64,000 bases of DNA from Strigamia acuminata (taxonomy: Eukaryota > Arthropoda > Chilopoda > Geophilomorpha > Linotaeniidae): assembly GCA_949358305.1 (NCBI GenBank), contig OX442318.1:4202501-4266500 (forward strand), written 5' to 3'. The notes below the pieces were generated by a model. It searched no databases. It was not told where the DNA came from and saw nothing but the letters and a program-made list of their open reading frames with translations. The position numbers and the translations under genes were made by a program. Positions 42,366 to 54,989 of the stretch are shown piece by piece (positions within the stretch are counted from its first letter, which is position 1; every line of letters starts with the position of its first letter).

Positions 42366-43930
42366 AAACAAAGATGCGCGCTGTTCAAACAGTTTTTTGA
42401 TTTAATGTGTTTTTATTGTGAGGTTGCCGAGCAACACTGTGATTGCATAACATTATAGATTGTTACAAATGACGTGAGCGTGTACAAAACACTAATTCTA
42501 CTGTAGATGTTTTGCTATGCTATGTTAAGCTGTGCATCTAGTCTAGCCTCACAGTTTTCAGGACAATTTGATTTGCATTTGACAATTTTTAAATTAACAA
42601 GCTGTGTAATTTTTTTCTTACCTCTCAAGTGAAGACCTGGGAGCACCAAAATATATTAAAAAGTAAATAAATGCTGGTTAAATTGTTGTTGCTGCGTATT
42701 GTGGATGGAATGATAGCTCTGTCGCATGAACCGTGGCCGTCTAGTCCGTGTAATCTAAGCGCATGCGTGGATTGTTTTGACTGAAAATCAATTGTAAATT
42801 TTTACTTCTTTCGTGTTATGGTCTGACAGGTTGAAGCCTTAGATCTTTCTCATGATTTTTTAATTTTAATAATGTTAAGTGAAACCAAGAAATACAACAT
42901 TTCCCGATATTACAAAAAGAAGTTTAAAACTTCAGTTTTTTAAATTAATTTAGAAGTAGTAGTGAATTTAATTTCTAAAAGCAATCATGAGGCACAGGTT
43001 GGTAGCAGGTGCACTTTGTGGCATTGATTTGCCTAGTCTGATGCCATTCTGACATTGGCTCATTATTTAATCCTGTCGTCACGGGTGTAAAGTCTATTTA
43101 ATTTTTAAACAAAGTTGTTACAGGTTCAAAGTTGATTTCTAATTTTTGATCAAAGTCCAATCTACTAATTACAACTCAGGAAAAGGAAAGAAAAGACACG
43201 TTTCTTTTCATGACTTGTATATCGTGTTTTATGACGATGTTTTCGGGTTTTATCAACAGCGGATGTGCGTGAGTCATCTGGTGTCGGTCAGGACGACTAA
43301 GCGTACATGTATTCACTCGGTGAGTATTTATATTTCTCCTAAAGACTATACTGTTGTCTTTTTTAAATTAAGTGTATTGTTTTTCGTTAATTTTTTGTAT
43401 AATTCATGTAAACTAATTGATTGATTGTTCAGCTGTTGAAGTTTACTGATGACGAATTAGTATCTACAGACAACCGACATGTACGAGCACGTAATTAATC
43501 AGGTATTTATTTGTCGTTTGCTTTTATTTTCGTCTTGTTTGGGGAAAATAGTAAAGCAAACGGTAAATTCTTTAAGATGTAGGTCGACAAAAAGGTAACC
43601 TGAAAGTAAATTTTTTGACAAAATCACGGAGAAATTTGTGTTACTTTGTCTTCTTGGTTCGAAGATGATAAACCAAACGGTGACAAATCACTAAGTTAAT
43701 AAATTGGGAGGTAAATTCTTTTCTTGTTGCGTAGTGAAATTTGCCCTTCATTTAGCGTGAAGATATTTTACAAGAACAAGCAAATTTGATACGTCAAGTC
43801 ACGATTTTTTTCTTTCATAATTTCTAGATTTTGTCCAAAAGTTGTGAAAAATTTCTCTAACTTAATATTAATATTTTATGTGTTCACACTTTCAGGCCAC
43901 AAATTATAAACTCAAATTGGAAGAAATGTC
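42230..43930 (+). repeat. Segmental duplication, copy 1 (pairs with 53005-54640)
   Basis: The two segments align in the same orientation over about 1.65 kb with scattered substitutions and small indels, from gacctatcctaacctagg to aactcaaattggaagaaatg. They lie at equivalent places, on the 3' side of genes B and C, so they are part of the duplicated gene unit. Confidence 0.8.
43260..43502 (+). other. Candidate plus-strand 5' exon pair beyond the 3' end of gene B
   Basis: A possible exon ends at 43319 with donor TCG|GTGAGT. A second candidate exon runs 43433-43502 between ttgattgttcag and CAG|GTATTT, with an ATG near its end (MYEHVINQ). The second exon and both donors are kept in the copy at 54022 and 54134-54209; the first acceptor is not. 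No downstream exons are recognised. A transcript would run toward the channel gene in antisense. Confidence 0.3.
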
Positions 43931-44525
43931 GTGAGCAATAATGACTCGTACCAGAGGCGTAGGCATTAATATATAATTGATTTGGAACAGCTGAAATTCA
44001 AAAAAGTTGTCACCAAATTAATTTTTAAAAAAAAATACCGGTAAACAGGAGTGAATGGACCATCAATGATTTTTTTTTTCGGACCACCACCACACGACTT
44101 GTGAGTAAATAATTTATTTTTCCAACACTAAAAGTAGAATTACCCAGGAAATATTGCACATGACCTCTCTTTAACATCTAAAAGTAATTTTCCGTCGATT
44201 TGATATATCTATAATGAGTAATAGCACTCTTTTAGTATTATTTTTATTGTGTGCTACAAGTACAATAGATTGAATTATTAACTACTAGTTCATTATTTCA
44301 TACAATGAAAGCAAAAAATGTATGAAAATATTAGTGCCGGATTTGCAAATTGACTACATTGACCTCAATTGAGTTAACAATAAAAAATCAAACATTGTTT
44401 AAAATGAGTTGGGAAAAAGAAATAATACGATTAAAAAGGTTGATTAAAGTTAAAAATTAGTAAGCATAAGTTGTAGCGCACGTTTACAAAAAGAGATGTA
44501 ACATTTTGCTATATTGTGAACAACT
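43931..44525. other. AT-rich intergenic DNA, nothing recognised
   Basis: This stretch has no counterpart in the copy next to gene C. I see no long frame, RNA or inverted repeat. Confidence 0.5.
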
Positions 44526-44590
44526 ACATAAATATATACGGTAGATTATATACGGTAAATTTATACGGTAGATATACGGTAGATATGTTA
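44526..44590. repeat. Short tandem repeat of atacggtaga type
   Basis: Four to five imperfect copies of a roughly 10- to 15-bp unit containing tatacggtag. Confidence 0.5.
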
Positions 44591-44639
44591 AAATGATTAT
44601 TCAGTTAATTGTTACAGACAGTTAGGATTTAGCAAATTT

Positions 44640-44815
44640 CGGTTAAATACAGCAGTATACTTCTTAACAAAAGGAAACATCTGATTAGACGTGATGTGCA
44701 TTAGAATGAGCAGAGAAACTCCAAGAGTGAGACTAAATGCATTTCCAATGTCGGAGACCAAAGCTCCGAATGAATGCAGAGATTCTTTTTTATGAACTCA
44801 ACCTTATTAGTACAC
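44640..44815 (-). pseudogene. Relict DEG/ENaC final exon between array members
   Basis: The minus strand encodes NKVEFIK in one frame, then, after a frameshift, [16 protein letters not shown] and LLILMH in another. This matches exon 11 of genes A-C around TM2. The frameshift and the lack of neighbouring exons make it a broken remnant. Its sequence is nearer gene A in places (NKVEFIK), so it represents a separate lost copy. Confidence 0.75.
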
Positions 44816-45156
44816 ATGATGCATGTTGCGAGCAACATAGGTTGTACAGGCAATACAACTTGAGGAAAGCTGACCGGTTTTTTTTACAAACCCAGAGTAT
44901 ACTTCATTTATGTAGTAGATGTATTGAGAATATTATTCCACTATTCTACAAACCTCTGAATATAAATCTACTTTGCCATTAAGTTATATTTTTTTAAAAC
45001 TTTTTTACACGGTGGCCTTAAAATACATTTTTGATATTAGTAAGTGATCATCTGATAGGATGAGTGGGTTTGCTATAGTTTAGGTTATTTGTGTGCATAA
45101 ATAGTTGTGTAAATTTACAAAAAAAGATCGAACATCCTACAAATGTGGTAATCAGC

Positions 45157-45311
45157 ATTTTGTCCAAAAGTTGTGAAAGATTTCTAGATTTTGTCCAAAA
45201 GTTGTGAAAGATTTCTAGATTTTGTCCAAAAGTTGTGAAAGATTTCTAGATTTTGTCCAAAAGTTGTGAAAGATTTCTAGATTTTGTCCAAAAGTTGTGA
45301 AAAATTTCTCT
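45157..45311. repeat. Tandem array, five copies of a 31-bp unit
   Basis: Five near-perfect copies of a unit containing attttgtccaaaagttgtga and ending in tttctag. Single copies of the same unit occur at about 43833 and 54534 in the segmental duplication, so a local expansion occurred here. Confidence 0.8.
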
Positions 45312-45789
45312 AACTTAATACTAGCCCGCACCCATGTGTATTGGGCCGCTCGTATTTTTTGATGTTGCAAAAAAGAAAATCATAAATTTCGAACTCAAAA
45401 AAAAGTTTTTAATCAAAATAAATAAATGCAACTTGTAGAACAAACATTCATGGGCTTTATATAAAAAAATAAAATAAAATTTTAACTTAAATGGGCCAAA
45501 AGTTATGGCCAGTTGATTTTGTGCTACTTGGCACAAGTGTATTGGGCCACCACGCTAACTGCCTCAAGTGAGTTGGGCCGGCAGAAAAAGCTTAGCACCA
45601 CATCCAAAAAATCACACAAAAAACCGGTTTCTTCCAGCTTCCAGCTTGCTAGTGTTTGGGTCATGTGACTGCCAGCCAATCAGAATCATGAGGAAATTCT
45701 TGGAGGAGATTTTGGTGGGAATTTCTGGCTAGCTACATAGATAGCTTGAGTTTGCCAGTTAAGCTGGTAAGCCAAAAGCTCCCTTGTGT

Positions 45790-46045
45790 TTCCACCTTTA
45801 AGTGGTAAATTGGGTAAGCAGATAAAGAAAGTGTGTACAGTTTATTTATATCCTACATAGATATCTGACCTGGCAAAACAATTAGTACATGCGTAGGGGC
45901 TCATGGTTTTTTTTGTATGACTTGTATCTGCCTCAAATATTTGAGCAGCAAACCGATAATATTACAGAGCCATCTTTCTTGAAACACAGTACTGTATTGA
46001 TCAGTTAAATAGAAATTGCACTGAACTTTGTTCGAACTTATTGCG
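45790..46045 (-). pseudogene. Relict, rearranged DEG/ENaC fragment (part of exon 6 plus introns)
   Basis: The minus strand at about 46045-45940 encodes VQCNFYLTDQY and TVFQERWL, as in exon 6 of genes B and C just before TM2, then breaks off. The adjacent lower-coordinate sequence matches channel introns 6 and 10 joined together (aattagtacatgcgtagggg; taagtggtaaattgggtaag). With the exon 11 relict at 44640-44815, in gene order, it is the wreck of another array member. Confidence 0.7.
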
Positions 46046-46761
46046 TTGGAGAGCAACATCAAATTAGTACTATCCAATTTATTTTAATCATTTTAAGTTA
46101 AATGTTTTTGGTTTAAAATGAAAACAAATCAGCTGAAATAAAGCTAGCTATTGTGTCAAAAATTAAATTTCTACTGCAAATGTACTGAATTTCTTCAATA
46201 AATGTATGCAAATTAGTATTATTATGCAAGAAATTTATTTATTAGGTAAACTAATACAACAAAAGAACAATACAATGACAAATACAATAATAACACACGT
46301 GACATAATATATTGTAACTAAAAATAAGCACTTTTCAAATGACATAAATTCAACACTAAGATACTGGCACAAACAATTAATATACACTAAACTTTAATAA
46401 AATTATGAAAAAAATATGCAAAATTTCACAGTTGAATCCGGAAAGTTAAACGCTGTTTACTCAGCTATCTGATTGTACACAATTTATAACAGCAAACAGG
46501 TTGGTGATTAGTTATGAAAGAAATATTCAATTTACAATAATTTACACACAAGATTTAACATTATTACATCTCAGTATTTAAGGATTTAATTAATACAGTA
46601 AAATGGATAATTTATATGCATGTAAGATTGTTTGCATTTACAAAATATGATAACATTTTACAATGCGATAATCAATTATGCAAATATTGATTATACGGTA
46701 AAATTGTGTGTTAAATTAGTCATCCAGTTAATACAATTGCTTCAGACATTAAGGAAATGGG
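46046..46761. other. AT-rich 3' flank of gene B
   Basis: The part from about 46558 matches the 3' flank of gene C (from about 54780). No gene or RNA is visible. Confidence 0.5.
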
Positions 46762-49700
46762 TTATTCGGAATTTTGCAAACTTTGGTTAAACAGAGCATT
46801 ATACTTCTTCTGAGCAAAAGGAGATATTTGATTCGAAGTAATGTGCATTAGAATGAGCAGAGAAATTCCAAGAGTGAGGCTCAATGCATTTCCAATGTCA
46901 GAGACCAAAGTTCCGAACGAATAGAGGAATTCTTCTTTTATGAACTCAACATTATTTGTAACCATGTTGAACATTGCGATGAGGAAAGGGGGCTCATTTT
47001 TTTGTGGTTGATTGAATGCAGTAAGTTTGTAAGTTAATATTTGACAGAGACGTCGACATGCACATTCTTTTTCAACATCAGTCGAGAAATGAATTTTGTG
47101 ATACAACGAGCGCACATCTTTGGCCATTGATGAAGAATTGCAGATACCGGTAATTGTTTCCTTCTTGATGGCAAATGGCATACTAACACATTCAATAGAA
47201 AAAAATCGGTGAAAATCGTGGAAAAAAAATTAGTGAGTTTACAGTGAGTTTACAGTGTGCAAGTGTTATTTTGTCCACGGGTGTTCATCATTAATTCATT
47301 TTGGAGTTGTTTCTTAAAACGCTTTTGACAGTGTTTCCATGTGGAAAAGTTTTTAAATTTTTGTTTCCATGTAGATTTTAGCTGTCACAGCCTCTGATTT
47401 TACAATGAAATTTAGATGAAAAAACAAAAACTGTTGACTCATGGTCTGCTCAGCTTGTCAGACTATTGACCTTCTATTGGCCCCCAGCCCCTTAAGTGGT
47501 AAATTGGGTAAGCTGACAATGAAAGTGTGTACAGTTTACTTATACATAGATATCTGACCTGCATAGTTGCAGTTTTTCCATTTTCTTTTTCAAGCAGTGT
47601 TTTTTGCAATGATAATATTCACTCGAATTAGAAGTACATGGGTTTTGAGGGGTATTCAAATGTTGCACCTAACACATTAGTAAGAGGCATTTAAACGCAC
47701 ATCAGCATGATTTTTATTTATAAGACACTAGGCTGTTGTAATTTTGATTGTTAGCAAACGTTTGTAAATATATTGTCTGTTTTTTATTTACCTTTATTGT
47801 TTCAAATAAAATATAAGTAAAACGTGTAGAAGGGGTTTCTATTTTGAATGTATTTGGGAAATTTGGATCTCCAGGTGGACTGAAATAAATCTGAAACAAA
47901 ATATAAAAGCGATTCATACTGAAAACTTGCCAATTGCAATTGTACTTACATTTGAAACGTCTGGTTTGCAAATGTTATTCGCTTCAAATACAACAAGAAT
48001 AGCTAACAACATTGTTCTATACCTTTGAGGCACTAAGAAGTTTGAAAAAATAATTTTGAAATGGAATTGAACACTTCATTTCAAGGGTAATTACCAAATG
48101 AATATTTCATGCAAACTCCATCCGTGTAGTTTAATGTGGTCATGTTATTGGTATAAGTATCAAAAAAAATATTCTGAAAAATTTGTACAATACAGTGGCA
48201 AAACAATTAGATGCGTAGGGGCTGGTGGTTTTTCCTGTACATCTGCCTTAAATAAACGCTGGGGCATTTAAAAGTTTTATAATAAACAGTACTGTTTTGC
48301 CTATTTTTGTTTACATTGGATACCACAGTTTTATTTATTCAAATAGGCACAAAACTTAAAGTTTTTGCATCTGAGCTGTACACACAAATTGTTTTTGGAA
48401 TGTGGAAGAATTTGTATTCTGGTCCCATTTAATTTTAAAGGTCAATTTAATTTTTTGTTCCGATAATTATTGGTTTTTTAATTAGCTTTAATTAGCTTTC
48501 AGAAAGTATAAAAATCCTACTCAGTGCACTTGACCTATAATTATTTCTGAAAGTAAATGACTTACATTAGATGGAAGTATCTGATGATCTATCAGTTCAG
48601 TTTGAAATTCTTCACTCCAAAGTGTCTCTATGTCGATTTCATTGAAATGTATGAGATCATAGGCATCCACTTCACACTTGGTTGAATTCATCTTTAGATA
48701 ACGGTCGAAATAGAGTTTCTTATTGTCATTGAGTGTTTCACTGTGTGGCCCTGGACAAAGAATGATGTTTGGAAATGTGACGACTGCAGGGTCTTCAATC
48801 TTGACTGTTTTCTGAATGGGTCCTGTTAAGTATGTGCTTATTCGATTTTGCAGAATATAAAAAGAGAATAAAGTGCACATCAAATAAATTGCATACATCC
48901 ATTTGGCTTTGCTCTGTGCTTTTTCCATTTCGATTTTTCGAGAAAACATTTTGAATTTCGTATTGTGATCGTTGAAGTGGTTTTCAAATTTTTTAATGAC
49001 GGTGTTACGGTTGCTGTTTTTTCGTCTTATATTTCTTTTTGCGCAACCAATGAGGCAATCAATTAGAGAAAGTAGGGAAAAACCCAACCAAAGACCGAGA
49101 TTCCCACCAAAGTCACACAATAGACCTATAATGTTATAGAGCCATCTTTCTTGAAACACAGTAATATATTGATCAGTTAAATATAAATTGAACTGAACTT
49201 TTTCCGAACTTATTTCATCTATTTGGAAATCATAAACTTCATTTTCACAGCTTCTTGTGCAGTTGCAGTCATTAGTTGGCATTAGTCCTATTGCTCTCTT
49301 CTTGTGTTGTACAAACAAGTTGGCTGTAGCTTGAGAATTGTTGCAGTGATTGTTGCATTGTTTCAGAAATGAATATGGAATGCTAATAATTATATATGAG
49401 TATAACTATAATTGTTTTGTTTTTTTAATTAAAAGGGTACCAGAGTTTAAATAATTTTTGACTTAGAACTACAGTAAGTTTGTAACCTGACGAAAGGTTT
49501 ATTACATTTTTGAGCTAAAGAATATGAGTGTTTGTTATTCTGATTTTTTAACACTATGGGTCATTTTACTACGTACAGAATAGTTTTATTTAAATATGCA
49601 CAAGCACTATGGTCGTTTTGTACGAATGAGGAAAGATGGAACTGTACATGGTGTCAACAACCATCACCTTTCAACAACAACACATGTAGGATTGTTCTTT

Positions 49701-52514
49701 AAACAACATTGTTTTATATTATTAATGAGCTTACATCAAAACAACTGGTTAATGGATATTAGCAATATGAGTTATGCCTTACCAACACGGATCCTTTTCG
49801 AACATCTGTTCAGTGCATCTTGTGGCACACGATCTGAACTGTTTGTTCGGCACACACGGCTCTTTTTTGGTACTTAAGAAAGAATACTGAAAAAAAAAAT
49901 TAAAATAATTTAGTATTATATTATTATAAATAATTCTGATCCGGAGAATGTCCACTCAAACGGGTGTAGGCTCTATCTAGTTCGTAGAAATGTCAAATGT
50001 CCGGATTAGATTGAGTGGTGATAATTTTCGGTTGTTTTTATGTCCATTTTGTTTATACAAACGGTAAAAACCATTAAAACCGGTACTTTGAATGTCCCTA
50101 ATCTTTGTGGTGATGACAGTATACCTTTTTCAAGGAATGGTCTTTCTCAACTGGGTGGATAGGCATGTGTTCTGTTCAGGGGAGAAAAGGCCTGATGCCA
50201 CCCTGGTCACCATTTGTCACAGCTGTAACATGTCCCCACGTGCATAAAACATAGGATTTTATTGGGTTTAGTCAAACAATTCTTCCATTACATTTGAGGA
50301 GTACGGGGATGAACAGTAATGACTAATCACAGTTCTTGGTTTTTGTAATAATTTATTTAATCATTAATTTTACCTTTTTGATAATGAAACCAAGAGATAT
50401 TTGAACTTGTTTAGGGAATTCTAACAAAAATTGGAAATCAAATGGTGCATCCCATGTAACCTAAAATCGGATTGTGTAAAAGTTAGTCTGAAATACAGAA
50501 TAATTTGTATATCTTACTTCATAATTTACAAAAGGTGTAAGCAACTCCAATTTCATTGTCATTGTAAGTTCAGAATGTTCTAATGATCTGTTAACTAAGT
50601 AATAAATGTAACAGTTTCCACAATGAAACACAGAAACCATAAAAAAATTCTAATTTGGCAGTTTGGTAATCAGTTTTAATCAATGCTCTGCATCGCTAAT
50701 ACTTAACTCTTTACTTGCGTGCATAAGCCAACAGGTGTCATTTGGTGTTTTTTATAAAACCCCAAAGGTATGTCTGGCTACAAAAATACACAAAAATAAA
50801 AATTGAGATACAAACACAAAAATTTTAATCTGACCTTGTAGTTAACTCTTCCAAATGTCAGCTTTTCAATGACATCAATTTGGTAGTCTAAACTCCAATG
50901 TTTTGACAGATCGAAATCAAGTGATGTTATGAGTTTATTCTGAATGTCATATAACAGATTGGCATTTATTGCTCTTTTTTTCATATAATCTATTGTGTAA
51001 GTATTATAATCTGTGCAAATAGATACGGGTGGAAATGGACAGTGTTCCATTTTCTTTCGATGTACGTCAACGGCTTTTGGTTCTGTCAAGAAGTACGAGA
51101 TGCGATCATGCATTTGATAGAAATAAATGAGAAAGCAGATGACCACGAGAAATGCCCAGATTATACGAAATATGCGTGAACGTGTACAGTCTAGAAGGAC
51201 GTAAAACTCGGGGCTTACATTCCTATCTTTGTCAATAGCCTCAATGATTGAAGATGTTATTATACGGCGATTTAGTATGAATCTGCGCTGTTTGAGCATC
51301 TGGATGGAAAATGGTTGGATTAATAGGTATGTTGTTGTTTGTTTTTTCTAGGAATAGTTTGAGTTAATCGAATAAACAAACGATCTCAGGAACTAGTGGA
51401 CATATGGCATCTCCTTAGTTTAACGTTTAACCAAAGAGGTGAGAAGAAGATGTAACTAAATAAGGAGCCGTCCATAAATTATGTAACGCTCCAAGGGGGG
51501 GAGGGGATTTCAGATTTTGTTACAGGTCATTAGTAAGGGAGAGGGGGGTTCTCAATAATGTTACGGTCCATGAAAAATTTTTTTTTAATGTTTTAAAATT
51601 GAAAATATACGTAGTTTCAAGATTGATTTTTGAAAATTTTTTGGGGGGGTGATTTCAGTTTTATTAGGTAATTAGGGGGGTGGGGGTTTGGGAATTTGTT
51701 ACGACCTTGTTACAGAGGGGTGGAGGGGGTTAAAAATGCCCAAAATTGGCATTACATAATTTATGGACGGCCCCTAACCACTTCTGCCACAGTGCTCACC
51801 TTCTGTGAGATGACGTCGCTAAATCTGAAGACGCCATTTTACTTACAACCTAGTAAACTACTGGTATGGTGATAACGATTTTTATAGCTTTTATGTCGGT
51901 TTTTCTTGGTTTTGTATTGATTTTTATTCCTTAAGTATCGATTTTTATTGGTTTTGTATCGATTTTTATTTGTTTTGTATTGATTTTTGTTGGTTTTGTA
52001 TCGATTTTTATTGGTTTTGTGTCGATTTCTATTGATTTTATCGATTTCTATTGGTTTAATGTCGATTTTTTATTGGTTTTGTCTAGGGGTCGGAGTCTCC
52101 CATCTATCGGCGTGTTGGCAGTGTCATTAGGTCATGCTACACAAGCAACCGACCCGTCACACACATAAACATTCCGCCTTACTTACCAGCACAGCCCATG
52201 TAGCCGCTCATGGAGGCTGGAGTGGATCCATATCACAGTGGTGAATGGGGAGAAGAGCAGAGTCAGCACAGGCCACGACTGCTTGCTTCAGGACTTCTAC
52301 TACACGTTTGTCTCGGTTGCGACAGATTGCTCTTGTCTTTACTCTCGTTATAAAGAGTTTCGACTGTACAAACTTTCAGTTTGAATTTTTCCTCAACACT
52401 CCAGATGTTCTCCCTGGTTTAATGTTTTGTTAAAAGTAAACTTAACACTGCAAACTAATTAATTTTTTGAACATACAACTTCGTTCAGATAATACTTACC
52501 ATATCAAAGGGCAT
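46762..52514 (-). CDS. DEG/ENaC gene B: two fused channel subunits
   Basis: Exons (minus): 51299-50835, 50777-50708, 50594-50518, 50460-50374, 49886-49783, 49382-48566, 48173-48095, 48032-47950, 47890-47792, 47668-47559, 47182-46762. Every exon length except exons 1 and 11 equals that of gene A, all introns are GT-AG, and no stop interrupts the frame, giving 803 residues from the exon 1 ATG. A probable upstream exon ends at 52500 (ATATG|GTAAGT), in phase 0, with in-frame ATG at 52514 (MPFDM); exon 1 is preceded by CAG. Half 1: TM1, PFPPVSIC, Cys-rich ectodomain, TM2 with LGLWLGFS. Half 2: TM1, [11 protein letters not shown], ectodomain with [11 protein letters not shown]2 with LSLTLGIS. Four membrane passes with both ends and the linker cytosolic. 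Likely a plasma-membrane cation channel; ligand unknown. Confidence 0.88.
51464..51774. mobile_element. MITE with TAA target duplication (PIF/Harbinger-type), upstream of gene B exon 1
   Basis: Inverted ends GGAGCCGTCCATAAATTATG and CATAATTTATGGACGGCCCC are flanked by TAA (51461-51463, 51775-51777). The interior is G-rich and non-coding. It lies in the proposed first intron of gene B and is absent from gene C. Confidence 0.75.
51880..52085. repeat. Degenerate tandem repeat, about 21-bp unit
   Basis: About nine imperfect copies of a unit close to gatttttattggttttgtat. The open frame across it is a product of the repeat. Confidence 0.7.
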
Positions 52515-52609
52515 AGTCCGCCAAACGGAGTCACGTAATGTGGATGGAATAATCTCGCAACTGATGCCTTAACCGTTCTGATGTTGAATGTTTTTCTAAG
52601 ACATACAGT

Positions 52610-52925
52610 TACCACAGAAATAACGATTCTGTTTATGGACTTAAGTTTGATGGTTTTGCAATTATCCCGGTTTAGCAATTACTATAAAAAATCAACAATT
52701 CTGTTTGTGATCTCAAGTCTGACAGTTTTGCAATTACCACAAATAACGATTCTGTTTCCACAGAGATAACGATTCTGTTTCCACAGAGATAACGATTCTG
52801 TTTCTAGTCTCAGGTCTGACAGTCTTGCAGTTACCACAGAAATAACGATTCTGTTTCCACAGAGATAACGATTCTGTTTCCAAAGAGATAACGATTCTGT
52901 TTCTGGTCTCAGGTCTGACAGTCTT
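52610..52925. repeat. Tandem repeat around ccacagagataacgattctg
   Basis: About six spaced copies of a roughly 24-bp unit are interspersed with tctgacagt. The same unit occurs once or twice at 61568-61615 beside gene C, so this array expanded at the gene B side. Confidence 0.65.
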
Positions 52926-53004
52926 TGATTGATGGTCGTTCTACTTAAGCTGTTTTGGTAACGGTTTATTTACACATCATAAGATATCAGGAGAGAAGTG
53001 TGTG

Positions 53005-54640
53005 TAGACCTATCCTAACCTAGGTTAAGTCTCCAAACTTGCAGGGTGCAGTACAAAAATAAGTGCGAAAGAGGCATTGATCGCCTAGCGTGTCTGGTGA
53101 TCGATAATGGGCGAATGATCGGTAGTGTCGCTGTGGAAACAAAGATATGCGCCCTGTTCAAACAGTTTTTTGAGTTTATTGCATCAACAGTGTGATTGCG
53201 TAATATTATAGATTTGTTACAAATGACGTGAGGGTGTACAAAACACTAATTCTACTTTAGATGTTTTGCTAATGGTTTATTTACGCTTTTAAGCTACGCA
53301 TCTAGTCTAGCTTCACGGTTTTCAGGACAATTTGATTTGGATTTGACAATTTTTCAATCAACAAGCTGTGTAATTTTTTTTCTTACCTCTCAAGTGAAGA
53401 CCTGGGAGCACTAAAATATATTAAAAAGTAAATAAATGCTGATTAAATTGTTGTTGCTGCGTATTGTGGATGGAATGATAGCTCTGCCGCACGAACCGTG
53501 GTCGTCTAATTTCTACTTGTTTCGTGTTATGGTCTGACAGGTTGACGCCTTAGACCTTTCTCATGTTTTATTCATTTTAATAATGTTAAGTGAAACCAAG
53601 AAGTACAACATTTCCCGATATTACAAAAAGAAGTTTAAAACTTCATTTTTTTTTAATTAAATAGAAACAGTAGTGAAGTTTGTTTTTTAAAAGCAATCAT
53701 GAGGCACATCAATGCACTTTGTAGCATTGATTTGTCTAGTCTGATGCGATTCTGACATTGGCTCATTATTGAATTCTGCCGTCACGGGTGTAAAGTCTAT
53801 TTAATTTTTAAATAAAGTTGTCACAGGTTCAAAGTTGATTTCTAATTTTCGATCAGAGTCCAATCTACTAATTACAACTCAAAAAAAGGAAAGAAAAGTC
53901 ACATTTCTTTTCATGACTTGTATACTGTGTTTTATGACGATGTTTTCGGGTTTTATCAACATCGGATGTTCGTGAGTCATCTGGTGTCGGTCAGGACGAC
54001 TAAGCGTACATGTATTCACTCGGTGAGTATTTATTTCTCCTAAAGCCTATACTGTTGTCTTTTTTAAATTAAGTGTATTGTTTTTCGTTAAGTTTTTGTA
54101 TAATTCATTTAAACTAATTGATTGATTGTTCAGCTGTTGAAGTTTACTGATGACGAATTAGTATCTACAGACAACCGACATGTACGACTACGAGCACGTA
54201 ATTAATCAGGTATTTATTTGTCGTTTGAATTATTTTCGTCTTGTTTGGGGAAAATAGTAAAGCAAACGGTACATTCTTTAAGATGTAGGCCGACAAAAAG
54301 GTGACCTGAAAGTAAATCTTTTGACAAAATCACGGAGAAATTTGTGTTACTTTTTCTTCTTGGTTCGAAGATGGTGAACCAAACGGTGACGAATCACTGA
54401 GCTAAAAAAATGTGAGATAAATCCTTTTCTTGTTGTATAGTGAAATTTGCTTCATATTTAGCGTGAAGATATTTTACAAGAACAAGAAAATTTGATACGT
54501 CAAGTCACGATTTTTTTCTTTCATAATTTCTAGATTTTGTCCAAAAGTTGTGAAAAATTTCTTTAACTTACGGTAATATTAAAATTTTACGTGTTTACAC
54601 TTTCAGGCCACAAATTATAAACTCAAATTGGAAGAAATGT
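53005..54640 (+). repeat. Segmental duplication, copy 2 (pairs with 42230-43930)
   Basis: Equivalent segment beyond the 3' end of gene C. It holds the second copy of the candidate plus-strand exon (54134-54209, with a 6-nt insertion that keeps frame). Confidence 0.8.
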
Positions 54641-54989
54641 TGAACCAATAGGAGTGCATGTTGTAAATAAGTAAAAAGACCCTCCAGTGAAATAAAACGG
54701 TAGTACAACTACGGTATGGGCATTGTTGTATTGAGGCAACAAGATGGTCAGTACAGTATGTCGGGGCGATTACGTATTTAACATTATTACATCTCAATAT
54801 TTAAGGATTTAATTAATACAGTAAAATGGATAATTTATATGCATGTAAGATTGTATGATAAGTTACGATAACATTTTACAATGCGATAATCAACTACAAG
54901 TATGCAAATATTGATTATACGGTAAAATTATACATGTGTTAAATTAGTCATCAAGTTAGTACAATTGCTTCAGACATTAAGGAAATGGG

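Noticed and set aside
45157-45311. Possible CRISPR-like array
   Set aside because: The 31-bp units are directly adjacent with no unique spacers, and the sequence is animal nuclear DNA.
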